NCBI GenBank assembly: GCA_040512755.1
Contig: JBEVEP010000089.1
Span: forward strand, 1 to 25,393
Direction: 5' to 3'
From: JBEVEP01 sp040512755
GTDB lineage: Bacteria; Pseudomonadota; Alphaproteobacteria; Rhizobiales; Rhizobiaceae
DNA length: 25,393 nt
Positions 8,460 through 16,444 of the stretch are shown here, one piece after another. Within the stretch, counting starts at the first letter, position 1; every line of letters begins with the position of its first letter. Position numbers and translations under genes: made by a program. The notes under the pieces are model-generated. The model did no database searches, was not told the DNA's origin, and saw only the letters and a program-made list of their open reading frames with translations.

Positions 8460-9047
8460 TCATAGCCAGTCCAGTAGTCCGTCCTGAAGCCTTAGCACAC
8501 GGTCTTGCGGCACGTTCAGCGCCGCTGCGTCACGTTCTGACATCTGTCCTATGACCCGGAACACGGCCCGGATAACGCCACCATGGGTGACGCAGACCGT
8601 CGGCTGCGCCAGACTTTCCAGCCACGGCGTCACGCGCGCCCTGAGCATCTCGTAGCTTTCACCCAGCGGCCCCGGCGGACGGAAGTTCCATTTGTCGCGG
8701 CGGCGTACCTTGGTCGAGCCAGGCTCGCGCGCTTCGAGCTCGACGAACGTCAGCCCCTGCCAAGCGCCGAAATGTATCTCGATCAGGCGTTCGTCCGTGC
8801 GGAAGGCGAAAGGGTCCAGACCCATGGTGAGCCGCAGGCGCTCCATCGTTTCACGTGTGCGCCGCATCGGGCTCGCGACGAAGTCAAACTCCTCTGGCCG
8901 CGCGATCAGCCTTGCAAGAACCTGGCCATTTCGGTCTGCCTGTTCGCGGCCACGCTGATTGATGTCAGTGTCAGCCTGGCCCTGCAATCGTCCCTCGGCG
9001 TTCCAGTCCGTCTGGCCGTGGCGCACGAAGTAAACAAGCGGAAGCAT
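8460..9047 (-). CDS. Histidine phosphatase family protein (phosphoglycerate mutase-like)
   Basis: This 195-residue branch-1 histidine phosphatase has the nucleophile motif VRHGQTDWN (His10), SPMRRTRETM at ~59-68, the acid Glu in RLIEIHFGAWQG (Glu90) and the second His in CVTHGG (His155). Members dephosphorylate small phosphorylated metabolites, alpha-ribazole phosphate or sugar phosphates. The substrate cannot be read from sequence, so I do not call it gpmB or cobC. It begins 45 bp after the fabI stop on the same strand and is probably cotranscribed. Confidence 0.9.
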   Translation of the reverse strand: MLPLVYFVRHGQTDWNAEGRLQGQADTDINQRGREQADRNGQVLARLIARPEEFDFVASPMRRTRETMERLRLTMGLDPFAFRTDERLIEIHFGAWQGLTFVELEAREPGSTKVRRRDKWNFRPPGPLGESYEMLRARVTPWLESLAQPTVCVTHGGVIRAVFRVIGQMSERDAAALNVPQDRVLRLQDGLLDWL

Positions 9048-9092
9048 CGTGGGCCGACCTGTGACGTTCTGCAGAGAGGGAGAACGAACTGC

Positions 9093-9911
9093 CTAATCCT
9101 TGACCGTCGAGATATCGGGCGCGTCGACCGCCTTCATGCCGACGACGTGGTAGCCGGAATCGACGTGGTGGACCTCACCGGTCACGCCGCGCGACAGATC
9201 GGACAGCAAATAGAGCGCGGAATCGCCCACTTCCTCCGGCGTGACGGTGCGCTTCAGGGGCGAATTGTATTCATTCCACTTCAAAATGTAGCGGAAATCG
9301 CCGATTCCTGAGGCAGCCAGCGTCTTGATCGGACCAGCAGAGATCGCGTTGACGCGGATTCTGTTGCCGCCGAGATCAACTGCTAGATAGCGCACGCTCG
9401 CCTCAAGACCAGCCTTGGCCACACCCATGACGTTGTAGTGGGGCATGACCTTTTCCGCCCCGTAGTAGGTAAGCGTCAGAAGCGACCCGCCATCCGTCAT
9501 CAGCGGTTCGGCCCGCTTGGCGATGGTCGTGAAGGAATAGACCGAGATATCCATGGTGCGCAGGAAATTGTCGCGTGTGGTATCGATATAGCGGCCGTCG
9601 AGCTCTTCCTTGTCCGAAAAGGCGATCGCATGAACCAGGAAGTCGAGCTTGCCCCATTTCTTCGCCACATACTCGAACACGGCGTCGAGGCTCGCAGCCT
9701 CGGTCACATCGCAATGACCGGCGATGTGGGCGCCAAGTTCCGCTGCTAGCGGCTCGACCCGCTTACGAAAGGCTTCGCCCTGATAGGTCAGCGCCAGCTC
9801 GGCGCCCTGATCCGCGCAAGCCTTCGCGATGCCCCAGGCGATCGAGCGGTTGTTGGCGACGCCCAGGATGAGGCCGCGTTTTCCGGCCATAAGGCCGTTT
9901 GCACTCGCCAT
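9093..9911 (-). CDS. fabI: Enoyl-[acyl-carrier-protein] reductase (NADH), FabI type
   Basis: The enzyme reduces trans-2-enoyl-ACP in the last step of each fatty-acid elongation round. The 272-residue short-chain dehydrogenase has the variant nucleotide-binding start GLILGVANNRSIAWGIA (14-30) and the Tyr-x6-Lys pair in YNVMGVAK (Tyr159, Lys166), with RVNAISAGPIKTLA after it. I start at the ATG at 9911 (MASANGLMAGKRG): GGAG lies about ten bases upstream and the N-terminus fits the family. A GTG five codons upstream overlaps that ribosome binding site. A 15-bp palindrome sits about 32-46 bp upstream of the start. Confidence 0.95.
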   Translation of the reverse strand: MASANGLMAGKRGLILGVANNRSIAWGIAKACADQGAELALTYQGEAFRKRVEPLAAELGAHIAGHCDVTEAASLDAVFEYVAKKWGKLDFLVHAIAFSDKEELDGRYIDTTRDNFLRTMDISVYSFTTIAKRAEPLMTDGGSLLTLTYYGAEKVMPHYNVMGVAKAGLEASVRYLAVDLGGNRIRVNAISAGPIKTLAASGIGDFRYILKWNEYNSPLKRTVTPEEVGDSALYLLSDLSRGVTGEVHHVDSGYHVVGMKAVDAPDISTVKD

Positions 9912-9942
9912 GTAAAGCTTCTCCACCAGAAATGTTTAGCCA

Positions 9943-9957
9943 GCCTATCGCATAGGC
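9943..9957. promoter_or_regulatory. Palindrome in the fabI promoter/leader
   Basis: GCCTAT (9943-9948) and ATAGGC (9952-9957) are exact reverse complements around CGC. The site is 32-46 bp upstream of the fabI start codon, where an operator or a leader hairpin would act. I do not recognise the motif as that of a named lipid regulator. Confidence 0.35.
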
Positions 9958-10120
9958 AAAACACTGCTTCAAGCGCCGAGGGTCATGCGCCGGCTCTATT
10001 CGTCCAGCGACGACTTCGCCATTCATATAACCGCCAGATTCGCTGCCGCTTAACAATTGAAAAGGACATACGAAGGCTGAAAAGCCCGAAAGATGTGGTT
10101 TGGACGCGCGAGCTGCCGCG

Positions 10121-10135
10121 GGGAGCTAGGCTCCC
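10121..10135 (-). terminator. Hairpin after the cupin gene, possible terminator
   Basis: GGGAGC and GCTCCC form a perfect GC-rich 6-bp stem with a 3-base loop, 17-31 bases past the cupin stop codon on the minus strand. The lack of a U-tract makes intrinsic termination uncertain. Confidence 0.4.
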
Positions 10136-10151
10136 ACCAGTTCCAGAAATT

Positions 10152-10502
10152 TTACTCCAGCCATTCCGTAGCGAACGCGTTCGTCACGTGAAGATCGGTC
10201 GTTTCCAATCGTCCAGGACCGAGATTGGCGAACTTGTGCGGCGTGTTGGGAGGCGCGAAGACAATCTGTCCCGCAACTGCCTCAATCTCTTGGTCTCCAA
10301 CGGTGAACAAAGCGCGCCCCTGTCGAATGATGAAGACCTCGGCATATGGATGCTTGTGCAGTTTCGGACCGCCGCCGATCTTGTCTGTCGTAAAGAACAT
10401 CACCGACACGTCAGCGCCGTAGGCTCCGCCCTCGAACTCGCCCTGCCATACCTCAGGCTTCTCGGCCCAGTCTTCCCGCGCGATGATTCTGGCAGCGTCC
10501 AT
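10152..10502 (-). CDS. Small cupin-domain protein
   Basis: This 116-residue single-domain cupin has motif 1 in GPKLHKHPYAEVFIIRQG (His49, His51 and Glu55 as metal ligands) and motif 2 in GQIVFAPPNTPHKFANLG (His89). The complete 3-His/1-Glu set suggests a bound metal. Enzyme, sugar-binding and sensor roles are all known in this fold, so no function is assigned. It starts 21 bp after the DnaJ-like gene and is probably in its operon. A GC-rich hairpin follows the stop. Confidence 0.88.
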   Translation of the reverse strand: MDAARIIAREDWAEKPEVWQGEFEGGAYGADVSVMFFTTDKIGGGPKLHKHPYAEVFIIRQGRALFTVGDQEIEAVAGQIVFAPPNTPHKFANLGPGRLETTDLHVTNAFATEWLE

Positions 10503-10523
10503 GCTCGAAACCTTTGTTGCGTA

Positions 10524-11444
10524 TTAACGTCCGCGCTTCGCCATCAGGGCTTCCAGCTCCGAGTCGCCGCCCTCCGGCAGCATGATACGGACATGAGCGT
10601 AGAGGTCTCCGTGCCCCCCGGCCTTCTGTGGCAGGCCGCGGCCTTTCAGCCTCAGCACCTTGTCGGAGCTCGACCACGCGGGGACGTTGACGGCCAGCCT
10701 GCCCGTCGGCGTATCCACCGCGACCTTTGCGCCAAGCACCGCGTCATGCAGGGATACGGGGAGATCGGCGTGGAGATCGCGGCCTTCGACGCGATAACGC
10801 TGGTGCCTGCGAAAGCGGATCGTCACCAGCGCATCGCCAGGTTCGCCGCCCAAAAGCTGCTCGCCCTGCCCTTTCAGCCTGATCGTCTGGCCGTCCTCGA
10901 CATAGGCCGGCAGCTTGACGGCGATGCGGCGGCCGTCAGGGAAAAGCGCATTCACCTTGGCCGCGGTCGCAGCATCCTCGACACTAACGTCAAGAGTGGC
11001 GCTGATGTCGTCTCCCTTGGCTGTGCGCGTTGTCCTGCCGGCGCCTCGTTGCGTGAACCCTTCGCCGAAGAGCTGGCTGAAAATATCGTCGCCAAACACG
11101 TCGGCGCCGGGGCCTGACGACCGGAACTCAAAACGCGTGCTACCCTGTCCATGCTGGGCACGGCGAAAGGCGCCGAAAGGATCACCGCCGCCGGCAGTGC
11201 CCTCGAAACCGTGGAAGCGCTGTTTGCCTTCGCCGTCAATTTCGCCACGGTCATAGGCCGCGCGCTTCTTGTCGTCGCCAAGAATCTCATAGGCCTGGTT
11301 TGCCGCGGTGAAGCGTTCCTTGGCCTTCGGATCGTCCGGATTCTGGTCCGGATGGTATTTCTTGGCGAGCTTCCGGAACGCCGACTTTATGTCTTTGGCC
11401 GACGCCCCCTTGGCGACGCCAAGCACTTCATAGGGATCGCGCAT
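10524..11444 (-). CDS. DnaJ/CbpA-like class II J-domain co-chaperone
   Basis: Residues 1-~68 are a J domain with the DnaK-stimulating HPD tripeptide at 31-33 (KKYHPDQNP). A Gly/Phe-rich linker follows (~75-140). The C-terminal substrate-binding halves (~150-300) show the repeated LKGQGEQLLGG/LKGRGLPQ style turns. There is no CxxCxGxG zinc finger, so this is the CbpA-like class rather than canonical DnaJ. At 306 residues the length is normal. It should act with DnaK in the cytoplasm. It is followed closely by the cupin gene and preceded by the lipoprotein gene on the same strand. Confidence 0.92.
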   Translation of the reverse strand: MRDPYEVLGVAKGASAKDIKSAFRKLAKKYHPDQNPDDPKAKERFTAANQAYEILGDDKKRAAYDRGEIDGEGKQRFHGFEGTAGGGDPFGAFRRAQHGQGSTRFEFRSSGPGADVFGDDIFSQLFGEGFTQRGAGRTTRTAKGDDISATLDVSVEDAATAAKVNALFPDGRRIAVKLPAYVEDGQTIRLKGQGEQLLGGEPGDALVTIRFRRHQRYRVEGRDLHADLPVSLHDAVLGAKVAVDTPTGRLAVNVPAWSSSDKVLRLKGRGLPQKAGGHGDLYAHVRIMLPEGGDSELEALMAKRGR

Positions 11445-11529
11445 GCTTTTTACTGCCCGAAACTGGTGGTCCTGCGATATATGCTACCGGATAGGAAGAG
11501 ATTCCAGTGCAGCGATGCCCTGGCATTCC

Positions 11530-11934
11530 CTACAATGCGTCGAAGGCGCGCATTCGCCAAGCGCCGGCAGGGACGAGACACGTATCACCGCTGTACATTG
11601 CGACACCGTCGAAGCTCTCGCGCGTGGTACGGAACCGTCGGCAGAGCGTGCCCCTGTCCTTATATTCGACGAGGCTGGTGATTGAGCCACGCGAGCCGGT
11701 CTCCGCGTTCGCCCAGAACAGAGCCTGTCCCTGCTGGAGATCGGCCGAGGAAACAGCATTACGGATGATTGCGACGTCGGAAAGCCGCGTGGCGTCGGTA
11801 GCGCCGACGGATTCCGTTGTGACCGAACTCGTATGAATTGTGTCATCGATCTCCGCTTTAGCGAGATCGATGCCCGAAGCACATGCGGACAGCATTGAGC
11901 AATAGAGCCCGATGATAAGGATTTTCGGACGCAT
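11530..11934 (-). CDS. Surface lipoprotein of the RT0821/Lpp0805 type
   Basis: This 134-residue protein has a lipoprotein signal, MRPKILIIGLYCSMLSAC, whose lipobox LSAC puts the lipidated Cys at position 18. The C-terminal half (WANAETGSRGSIT, then LCRRFRTTRESFDG) resembles the RT0821/Lpp0805 family of small outer-membrane lipoproteins. The family function is not established; a cell-envelope role is inferred. I start at the ATG at 11934 because the signal peptide begins there; the frame extends upstream to 12024 without family-like sequence. It is divergent from pdxH with ~95 bp between starts, and 85 bp upstream of the DnaJ-like gene. Confidence 0.72.
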   Translation of the reverse strand: MRPKILIIGLYCSMLSACASGIDLAKAEIDDTIHTSSVTTESVGATDATRLSDVAIIRNAVSSADLQQGQALFWANAETGSRGSITSLVEYKDRGTLCRRFRTTRESFDGVAMYSGDTCLVPAGAWRMRAFDAL

Positions 11935-12029
11935 CGACGCTCTGGACCACCCAGTGTTCGGTTCAAATGCTTGCGCTTGGCGCGACAATCGGCAATCTCC
12001 CCGACGGGCAGTCGTTGAAAGCACAAGTT

Positions 12030-12647
12030 ATGAGTGAAATCGGGTTAACAAGCAGTGACTTCACCGAGAGCGCGGAGCCGTTCAAACTGTTCTCCGAATG
12101 GCTTGCCGATGCCACGAAAAGCGAACCCAACGACCCGAACGGCGTGGCCTTGGCGACAGTCGATACCGATGGCATGCCGGATGTGCGAATGGTCCTGCTG
12201 AAGGGCTTCGATGAACGCGGTTTTGTGTTCTTCACCAATTTCGAAAGCGCCAAAGGCCAGGAAATCCTCGCGACCATGAAAGCTGCGATGTGCTTTCACT
12301 GGAAATCGTTGCGGCGGCAGGTCCGTGTGCGTGGCCCTGTCGAGATCGTCAGCGACGAGGAAGCGGATGACTATTTTCTCACCCGTCCGCGAGGGAGCCG
12401 CATTGGCGCGTGGGCTTCCAAACAGTCACGCGCGCTAGAGAGCCGTTTCGCGCTGGAAAAGGCTGTCGCCGAGTACACAGCACGTTACGCGATCGGCGAG
12501 ATTCCCCGTCCGCCCTTCTGGTCAGGCTTCCGGATTATCCCGGCGACCATCGAATTCTGGCATGACCGGCCATTCCGGCTGCATGACCGGCTTCTGTTCA
12601 GTCGGTCACCAGATGGGGAATGGAGCAAGACGAGGCTCTATCCGTAA
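12030..12647 (+). CDS. pdxH: Pyridoxamine/pyridoxine 5'-phosphate oxidase
   Basis: This FMN-dependent enzyme oxidises pyridoxine or pyridoxamine 5'-phosphate to pyridoxal 5'-phosphate. The 205 residues carry RMVLLKGFDERGFVFFTN (FMN contacts), GAWASKQSR, and the C-terminal dimerisation/active-site signature PPFWSGFRIIPATIEFW followed by RLHDR. I start at the ATG at 12030 (MSEIGLTSSDFTESAEPF), which gives the family length. A frame-extending upstream start at 11967 adds 21 residues unlike the family. It is convergent with the cyclase gene, with only five bases between them. Confidence 0.95.
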   Translation: MSEIGLTSSDFTESAEPFKLFSEWLADATKSEPNDPNGVALATVDTDGMPDVRMVLLKGFDERGFVFFTNFESAKGQEILATMKAAMCFHWKSLRRQVRVRGPVEIVSDEEADDYFLTRPRGSRIGAWASKQSRALESRFALEKAVAEYTARYAIGEIPRPPFWSGFRIIPATIEFWHDRPFRLHDRLLFSRSPDGEWSKTRLYP

Positions 12648-12652
12648 GCCCG

Positions 12653-13582
12653 CTACCGTTTTCGCCGGACTATCCAGCGGATGCCAGCGGCTACAGCCAG
12701 AGCAAGCAGCGGCCACACCGCCCAGAACTGTCCTTGCCAGGACAACAGATTGATGCTGCTGATAGCTCCGGCGACAACGCCCGCCGATGCGAGCCATCGA
12801 TCGGCAAAGCTTGTCCTTCTCGCCCAGGCCAGGCCCGCCACCGTTGCAAATGCCAGCGCCGGCCAAACTGCCCAGAACGTGCCGTTCCATGACAGGATAT
12901 TCATCACGGCAAGGGCGAGTGCGATCAACCCCAGCAGCAGGATTTTTCGGCTGATCGTTGCCTCACCGGTGAAACCTGCTTTAACGACATCACGTGGCGA
13001 CTCTTGAGCGGCCGCGGGTATTTCATCCCGGTTTGTTATCGGTGCGGCGTTGCTTTCCTGGCCGCCGATCCGGACAACATAGCTCGGCACACGCTCTTCG
13101 ATGTTCTTGACGCTGAGGTCGCCCAGGAATTCGAACCCCACCGGCATCTTGTTGCGAACCTGATCGTAGACAGTGTTCGAGATCACGATGCCGCCCGCAG
13201 GCGCTGATGCCTGGAGGCGTGCGGCAATGTTGACGCCATCGCCGTAGATGTCGTCACCTTCGGCGATCACATCGCCGAGGTTTATTCCGATGCGGAAGAA
13301 CATCCGTGTTTCTGCGGGACGCCCAGCATTGTGCCCAGCAAGCTCGTTCTGGACATCGATGGCCGTCCGCACTGACTCGACCACGCTCGGAAATTCCGCG
13401 ATCAGCCCGTCGCCCCACGTGTTGACCACGCGTCCGCCATGAGCCTCGATCAGGCTGGCCATAGCATTCCGGTACTGAGTGAGGGTTGCGAGCGTGCCCT
13501 CTTCGTCAGCCCCCATCAGGCGGGAATAACCCTGAACGTCAGCCGAGAAGATCGTTGTGAGTTTGCGGCGCGTTGCGGACAT
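12653..13582 (-). CDS. Class III adenylate/guanylate cyclase with C-terminal duplicated membrane module
   Basis: Residues 1-~172 are a class III cyclase catalytic domain, expected to make a cyclic nucleotide from ATP or GTP. Metal-binding Asp15 (FSADVQGYS) and Asp58 (WGDG) are present, as are Asp111, Asn118 and Arg122 in DDIYGDGVNIAAR. The position usually held by the base-recognising Lys (VVKTTGDG in relatives) is Asn54 here (VVNTWGDG). Residues ~213-305 are four hydrophobic segments made of two copies of one module (NILSWNGTFWAVWPALA at 228-244 and NLLSWQGQFWAVWPLLA at 278-294), 50 residues apart and resembling the 2TM domain. I chose the ATG at 13582, which follows AGGGAAG. It lies 46 bp downstream of the enoyl-CoA hydratase gene, in a likely operon. 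Confidence 0.9.
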   Translation of the reverse strand: MSATRRKLTTIFSADVQGYSRLMGADEEGTLATLTQYRNAMASLIEAHGGRVVNTWGDGLIAEFPSVVESVRTAIDVQNELAGHNAGRPAETRMFFRIGINLGDVIAEGDDIYGDGVNIAARLQASAPAGGIVISNTVYDQVRNKMPVGFEFLGDLSVKNIEERVPSYVVRIGGQESNAAPITNRDEIPAAAQESPRDVVKAGFTGEATISRKILLLGLIALALAVMNILSWNGTFWAVWPALAFATVAGLAWARRTSFADRWLASAGVVAGAISSINLLSWQGQFWAVWPLLALAVAAGIRWIVRRKR

Positions 13583-13628
13583 CGCTTCCCTGTCCCGGCC
13601 TTGTTGTCTGCGCTGAAGCGGCGCGGCG

Positions 13629-14384
13629 CTAGCCGGCCCTCTTCCTTTCCATGAAGGCAAGGAAGGCGGCGCGGGCTTCGCCGGATTTCAGGCGCGCGCG
13701 GAAATGCGCGCCCTCTTCCTTGATCCGCTCGATTACATCCTTGCGCGAGCCCAGCATGAGGTCGCGGGCAATCTTGAGTGCTTCAGGCGGCTTTGCGGCG
13801 ATCTTCTCTGCGGCGTCCAGAACAGCTGCTTCCAGGCGGTCTTCGGCAACGATCTCGTGGATCATTCCGGCGTCCCTGGCGCGCTGCGCGGACAATCCTT
13901 CTCCCAGGCCGAGCAATGCGAATGCGCCTTGGCGGCCAAGAACAGCCGGGGCCAGTAGGCTCGAGCCTGCCTCCGGCACAAGGCCAAGGTCGACAAATGG
14001 CGTTCTGAATTCGGTGCGCGGCGTTGCGAAGGTCAGATCGCAGTGAAGATTGATCGTCGTGCCGATGCCAACCGCAATGCCGTCGACGCCCGAGACGATC
14101 GGCTTTTGAGCGCCAGCCAAAGCGAGGAGAAAGTCGAAAACCTCCGTGCCGGCCTCGCCGCCTGTCGCAACATTCATGAAATCGGCAATATCGTTCCCGG
14201 ATGAGAATACGCCCGGCAGTCCAAGCAGGACGTGAACACGGACATCGGGATCAGCATCGCCCGAGGTCAGCGCGTCAGCCATGGCTGTATACATGGCGCG
14301 CGTGATCGCGTTCTTCTTTTCCGGGCGGTTCATGCGGATGATCTGAACCGCGCCCTTTCGTTCGATAAGGATATGGTCGGTCAC
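13629..14384 (-). CDS. Enoyl-CoA hydratase/isomerase family protein
   Basis: This 251-residue crotonase-fold protein has the oxyanion-hole segments FSSGNDIADF (~60-69) and GVDGIAVGIGTTINLHCDL (~99-117), plus a candidate catalytic Glu138 in LGLVPEAGSS. Only one of the two Glu positions used by classical hydratases is obvious, so an isomerase or another crotonase activity is possible. The start codon is GTG at 14384, with GGAGA upstream. It begins 20 bp after the acyl-CoA dehydrogenase stop and belongs to the same operon, which points to acyl-CoA catabolism. Confidence 0.88.
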   Translation of the reverse strand: MTDHILIERKGAVQIIRMNRPEKKNAITRAMYTAMADALTSGDADPDVRVHVLLGLPGVFSSGNDIADFMNVATGGEAGTEVFDFLLALAGAQKPIVSGVDGIAVGIGTTINLHCDLTFATPRTEFRTPFVDLGLVPEAGSSLLAPAVLGRQGAFALLGLGEGLSAQRARDAGMIHEIVAEDRLEAAVLDAAEKIAAKPPEALKIARDLMLGSRKDVIERIKEEGAHFRARLKSGEARAAFLAFMERKRAG

Positions 14385-14404
14385 GTTAAGCTGTCTCCAG
14401 TTGA

Positions 14405-16183
14405 TCAGGCGTTGATGAGCGATGCCGCCGCCGCGGCAAGACTTTCCGCGCCGTCCGTCACCCGTTCCCGTAGCGCCCGTGTCTCACCGGCGAGATTCTC
14501 GGCAAAGAATCGGCAGAGCGCGATCCGTTCGGCGGATCGAGATGCAAGGGCTCCGCGCGCCAGATAAACACTGCCACTGGCGAGAGCAAAGAGGCGGAGA
14601 TATGGGGTCGCTCCCGCAAGGGCCGTTTGCATCCTGCCTTCTGCGGTCTGCTTCTGCATGAAGCGTGTGGCTTGGGAGAGATCGTCCAGGGCATGCTCAA
14701 GCCTGTCCGCTGTCCTGCCGAACCCTTCGAGATTGGAAGTCCGCAGCGCCGCTACAGTCGCGGCGAGCTCGTCAATATAACCGAACACATGAGCGCCATC
14801 GCCTTGCGGCAGCTTCCGAGTCACCAGATCTATGGCCTGGATGCCATTGGTTCCCTCATAAATCGGCGCGATCCGGGCATCACGATAGAGGCCCGCCGCC
14901 CCCGTCTCCTCGATGAAACCCATCCCGCCATGCACCTGGACGCCGATTGAAGTCACTTCGACGCCGACGTCAGTCGGGAAAGCCTTGGCAATCGGCGTGA
15001 GCAGGTTGGCGCGGTCCTGCCAATGGCGCGCCGCCTCACCCTTGCTGGCGCGGGCCGTGTCGATGGCATGCGCACAGGAATAGGCAATGGCCCGCGCCAT
15101 CGAGGTCAGCGCCTTCATGGTGAGCAGGTCGCGCTGCACGTCAGGATGATGGACGATTGGAGCCATTCCCTCGCCCTTGTAGCCCGCCGCTTTGCCCTGA
15201 CGCCGCTCGTTCGCATAGCTCAACGCCTTCTGATAGGCAGTCTCGGCGATCGCGACGCCCTGCATACCGACGGCCAGCCGCGCGTTGTTCATCATCGTGA
15301 ACATGCATGCCAGCCCCCGGTTTTCTTCTCCAATGAGCCAGCCGATTGCTCCGGGGGCCCGATCCTTTGCGAACCCGTCTCCATAGATCATCGTGCAAGT
15401 GGGCGAAGCGTGGATGCCGAGTTTCTCCTCGACACCCGAACAGAACACATCGTTGCGCGGGCCAATGCTTCCATCCTCGCCAACCAGGAATTTGGGTACC
15501 AGGAACAGCGACAGGCCGCGGGTGCCCGGCGGAGCGTCGGGCAGGCGCGCCAGGACCAGATGCACGATGTTGTCCGTGAAGTCGTGCTCGCCATAGGTGA
15601 TGAAAATCTTCTGGCCAAAAATGCGGTAGGTTCCGTCTCCCACAGGCTCGGCGCGTGTACGCAGCGCGTTCAGATCGGAACCTGCCTGAGGCTCGGTGAG
15701 ATTCATGGTTCCCATCCACTCGCCCGAGACGAGTTTTGGGAGATACTTCGTTTTTAGGCCTTCCGAACCATGCTTCTCGATTGCCTCGACGGCGCCCATT
15801 GTGAGCGTGGGGCCAATGCCGAACGCCATGGAGCCGGAATTCCACATTTCGAGCGCGGCAACGCCAAGCATCGTAGGCAAACCCTGCCCGCCAAATTCCT
15901 CCGGCCCTGACAATGCATTCCAGCCGCCTTCGATCCACCGTCGATAGAGTGCCTTCCAGCCCGGAGGTGTGGTCACGGCGGCATCCTTCAGCACGGCGCC
16001 GTGGCGATCCCCAATCGTGTGCAGCGGCGCGACTTCCTCGGTCGCGAAGCGGCCGGCCTCGTGCAGGATCGCGTCGACCAAATCTTCCGAAAGATCACCG
16101 AACGTGCCCGCGGCAAGCTCGTCCTGAAGTCCGGCAACGTGTTTCAGTGTAAAGGTGATCTCCTCGACAGGCGCGCGATACAT
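14405..16183 (-). CDS. Acyl-CoA dehydrogenase with long C-terminal domain (DmdC-like family)
   Basis: This FAD enzyme oxidises an acyl-CoA to the 2-enoyl-CoA and passes electrons to ETF. At 592 residues it is of the long class, with a short N-terminal helix domain (1-~35), the dehydrogenase core (LTEPQAGSDL at 162-171, FITYGEHDF at ~194-202, VQVHGGMGFIEE at ~416-426, catalytic Glu443 in IYEGTNGIQA) and an acetyl-CoA dehydrogenase-like C-terminal domain (~470-590). DmdC (3-methylmercaptopropionyl-CoA dehydrogenase) belongs to this class, but the substrate cannot be read here and many members act on ordinary acyl-CoAs. The start ATG has GGGAGGA upstream. It is the first gene of an operon with the hydratase and cyclase genes. 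Confidence 0.92.
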   Translation of the reverse strand: MYRAPVEEITFTLKHVAGLQDELAAGTFGDLSEDLVDAILHEAGRFATEEVAPLHTIGDRHGAVLKDAAVTTPPGWKALYRRWIEGGWNALSGPEEFGGQGLPTMLGVAALEMWNSGSMAFGIGPTLTMGAVEAIEKHGSEGLKTKYLPKLVSGEWMGTMNLTEPQAGSDLNALRTRAEPVGDGTYRIFGQKIFITYGEHDFTDNIVHLVLARLPDAPPGTRGLSLFLVPKFLVGEDGSIGPRNDVFCSGVEEKLGIHASPTCTMIYGDGFAKDRAPGAIGWLIGEENRGLACMFTMMNNARLAVGMQGVAIAETAYQKALSYANERRQGKAAGYKGEGMAPIVHHPDVQRDLLTMKALTSMARAIAYSCAHAIDTARASKGEAARHWQDRANLLTPIAKAFPTDVGVEVTSIGVQVHGGMGFIEETGAAGLYRDARIAPIYEGTNGIQAIDLVTRKLPQGDGAHVFGYIDELAATVAALRTSNLEGFGRTADRLEHALDDLSQATRFMQKQTAEGRMQTALAGATPYLRLFALASGSVYLARGALASRSAERIALCRFFAENLAGETRALRERVTDGAESLAAAAASLINA

Positions 16184-16280
16184 GCTCTGATAGTCCTCCC
16201 TGCCGGAAATGCGGCATACAACGTAAGGCGATCAGCCTGCCAAGGCCAATCTTGTTTGCGCCTCGTTACCTGCCTTCATC

Positions 16281-16295
16281 TTACGTAAACGTCAA
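16281..16295 (-). promoter_or_regulatory. Candidate operator of a LiuR-like MerR-family regulator
   Basis: Read on the minus strand the site is TTGACGTTTACGTAA, an imperfect palindrome about 98-112 bp upstream of the acyl-CoA dehydrogenase start. It resembles the TTTACGTAAACGTAAA-type sites of LiuR, which controls branched-chain amino acid and fatty acid breakdown genes in proteobacteria. The match is by eye and the regulator gene is not in the window. Confidence 0.45.
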
Positions 16296-16444
16296 TAATT
16301 GGATGTTGCCGCCATCTGCCGCCCATTGCAAGCCCAAATACCGGGGGACGACTCATCTTCAATCGCCAGCGACGATTGCCTTGGCAGTAAAACGTTAACC
16401 ATGCTCCCGCAGGATAGCGGATTGTCCCGCGGAGTCGTTCTGTC

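Noticed and set aside
10095..11117. 340-residue plus-strand frame
   Set aside because: It is antisense to the DnaJ-like and cupin genes and has no recognisable domain.
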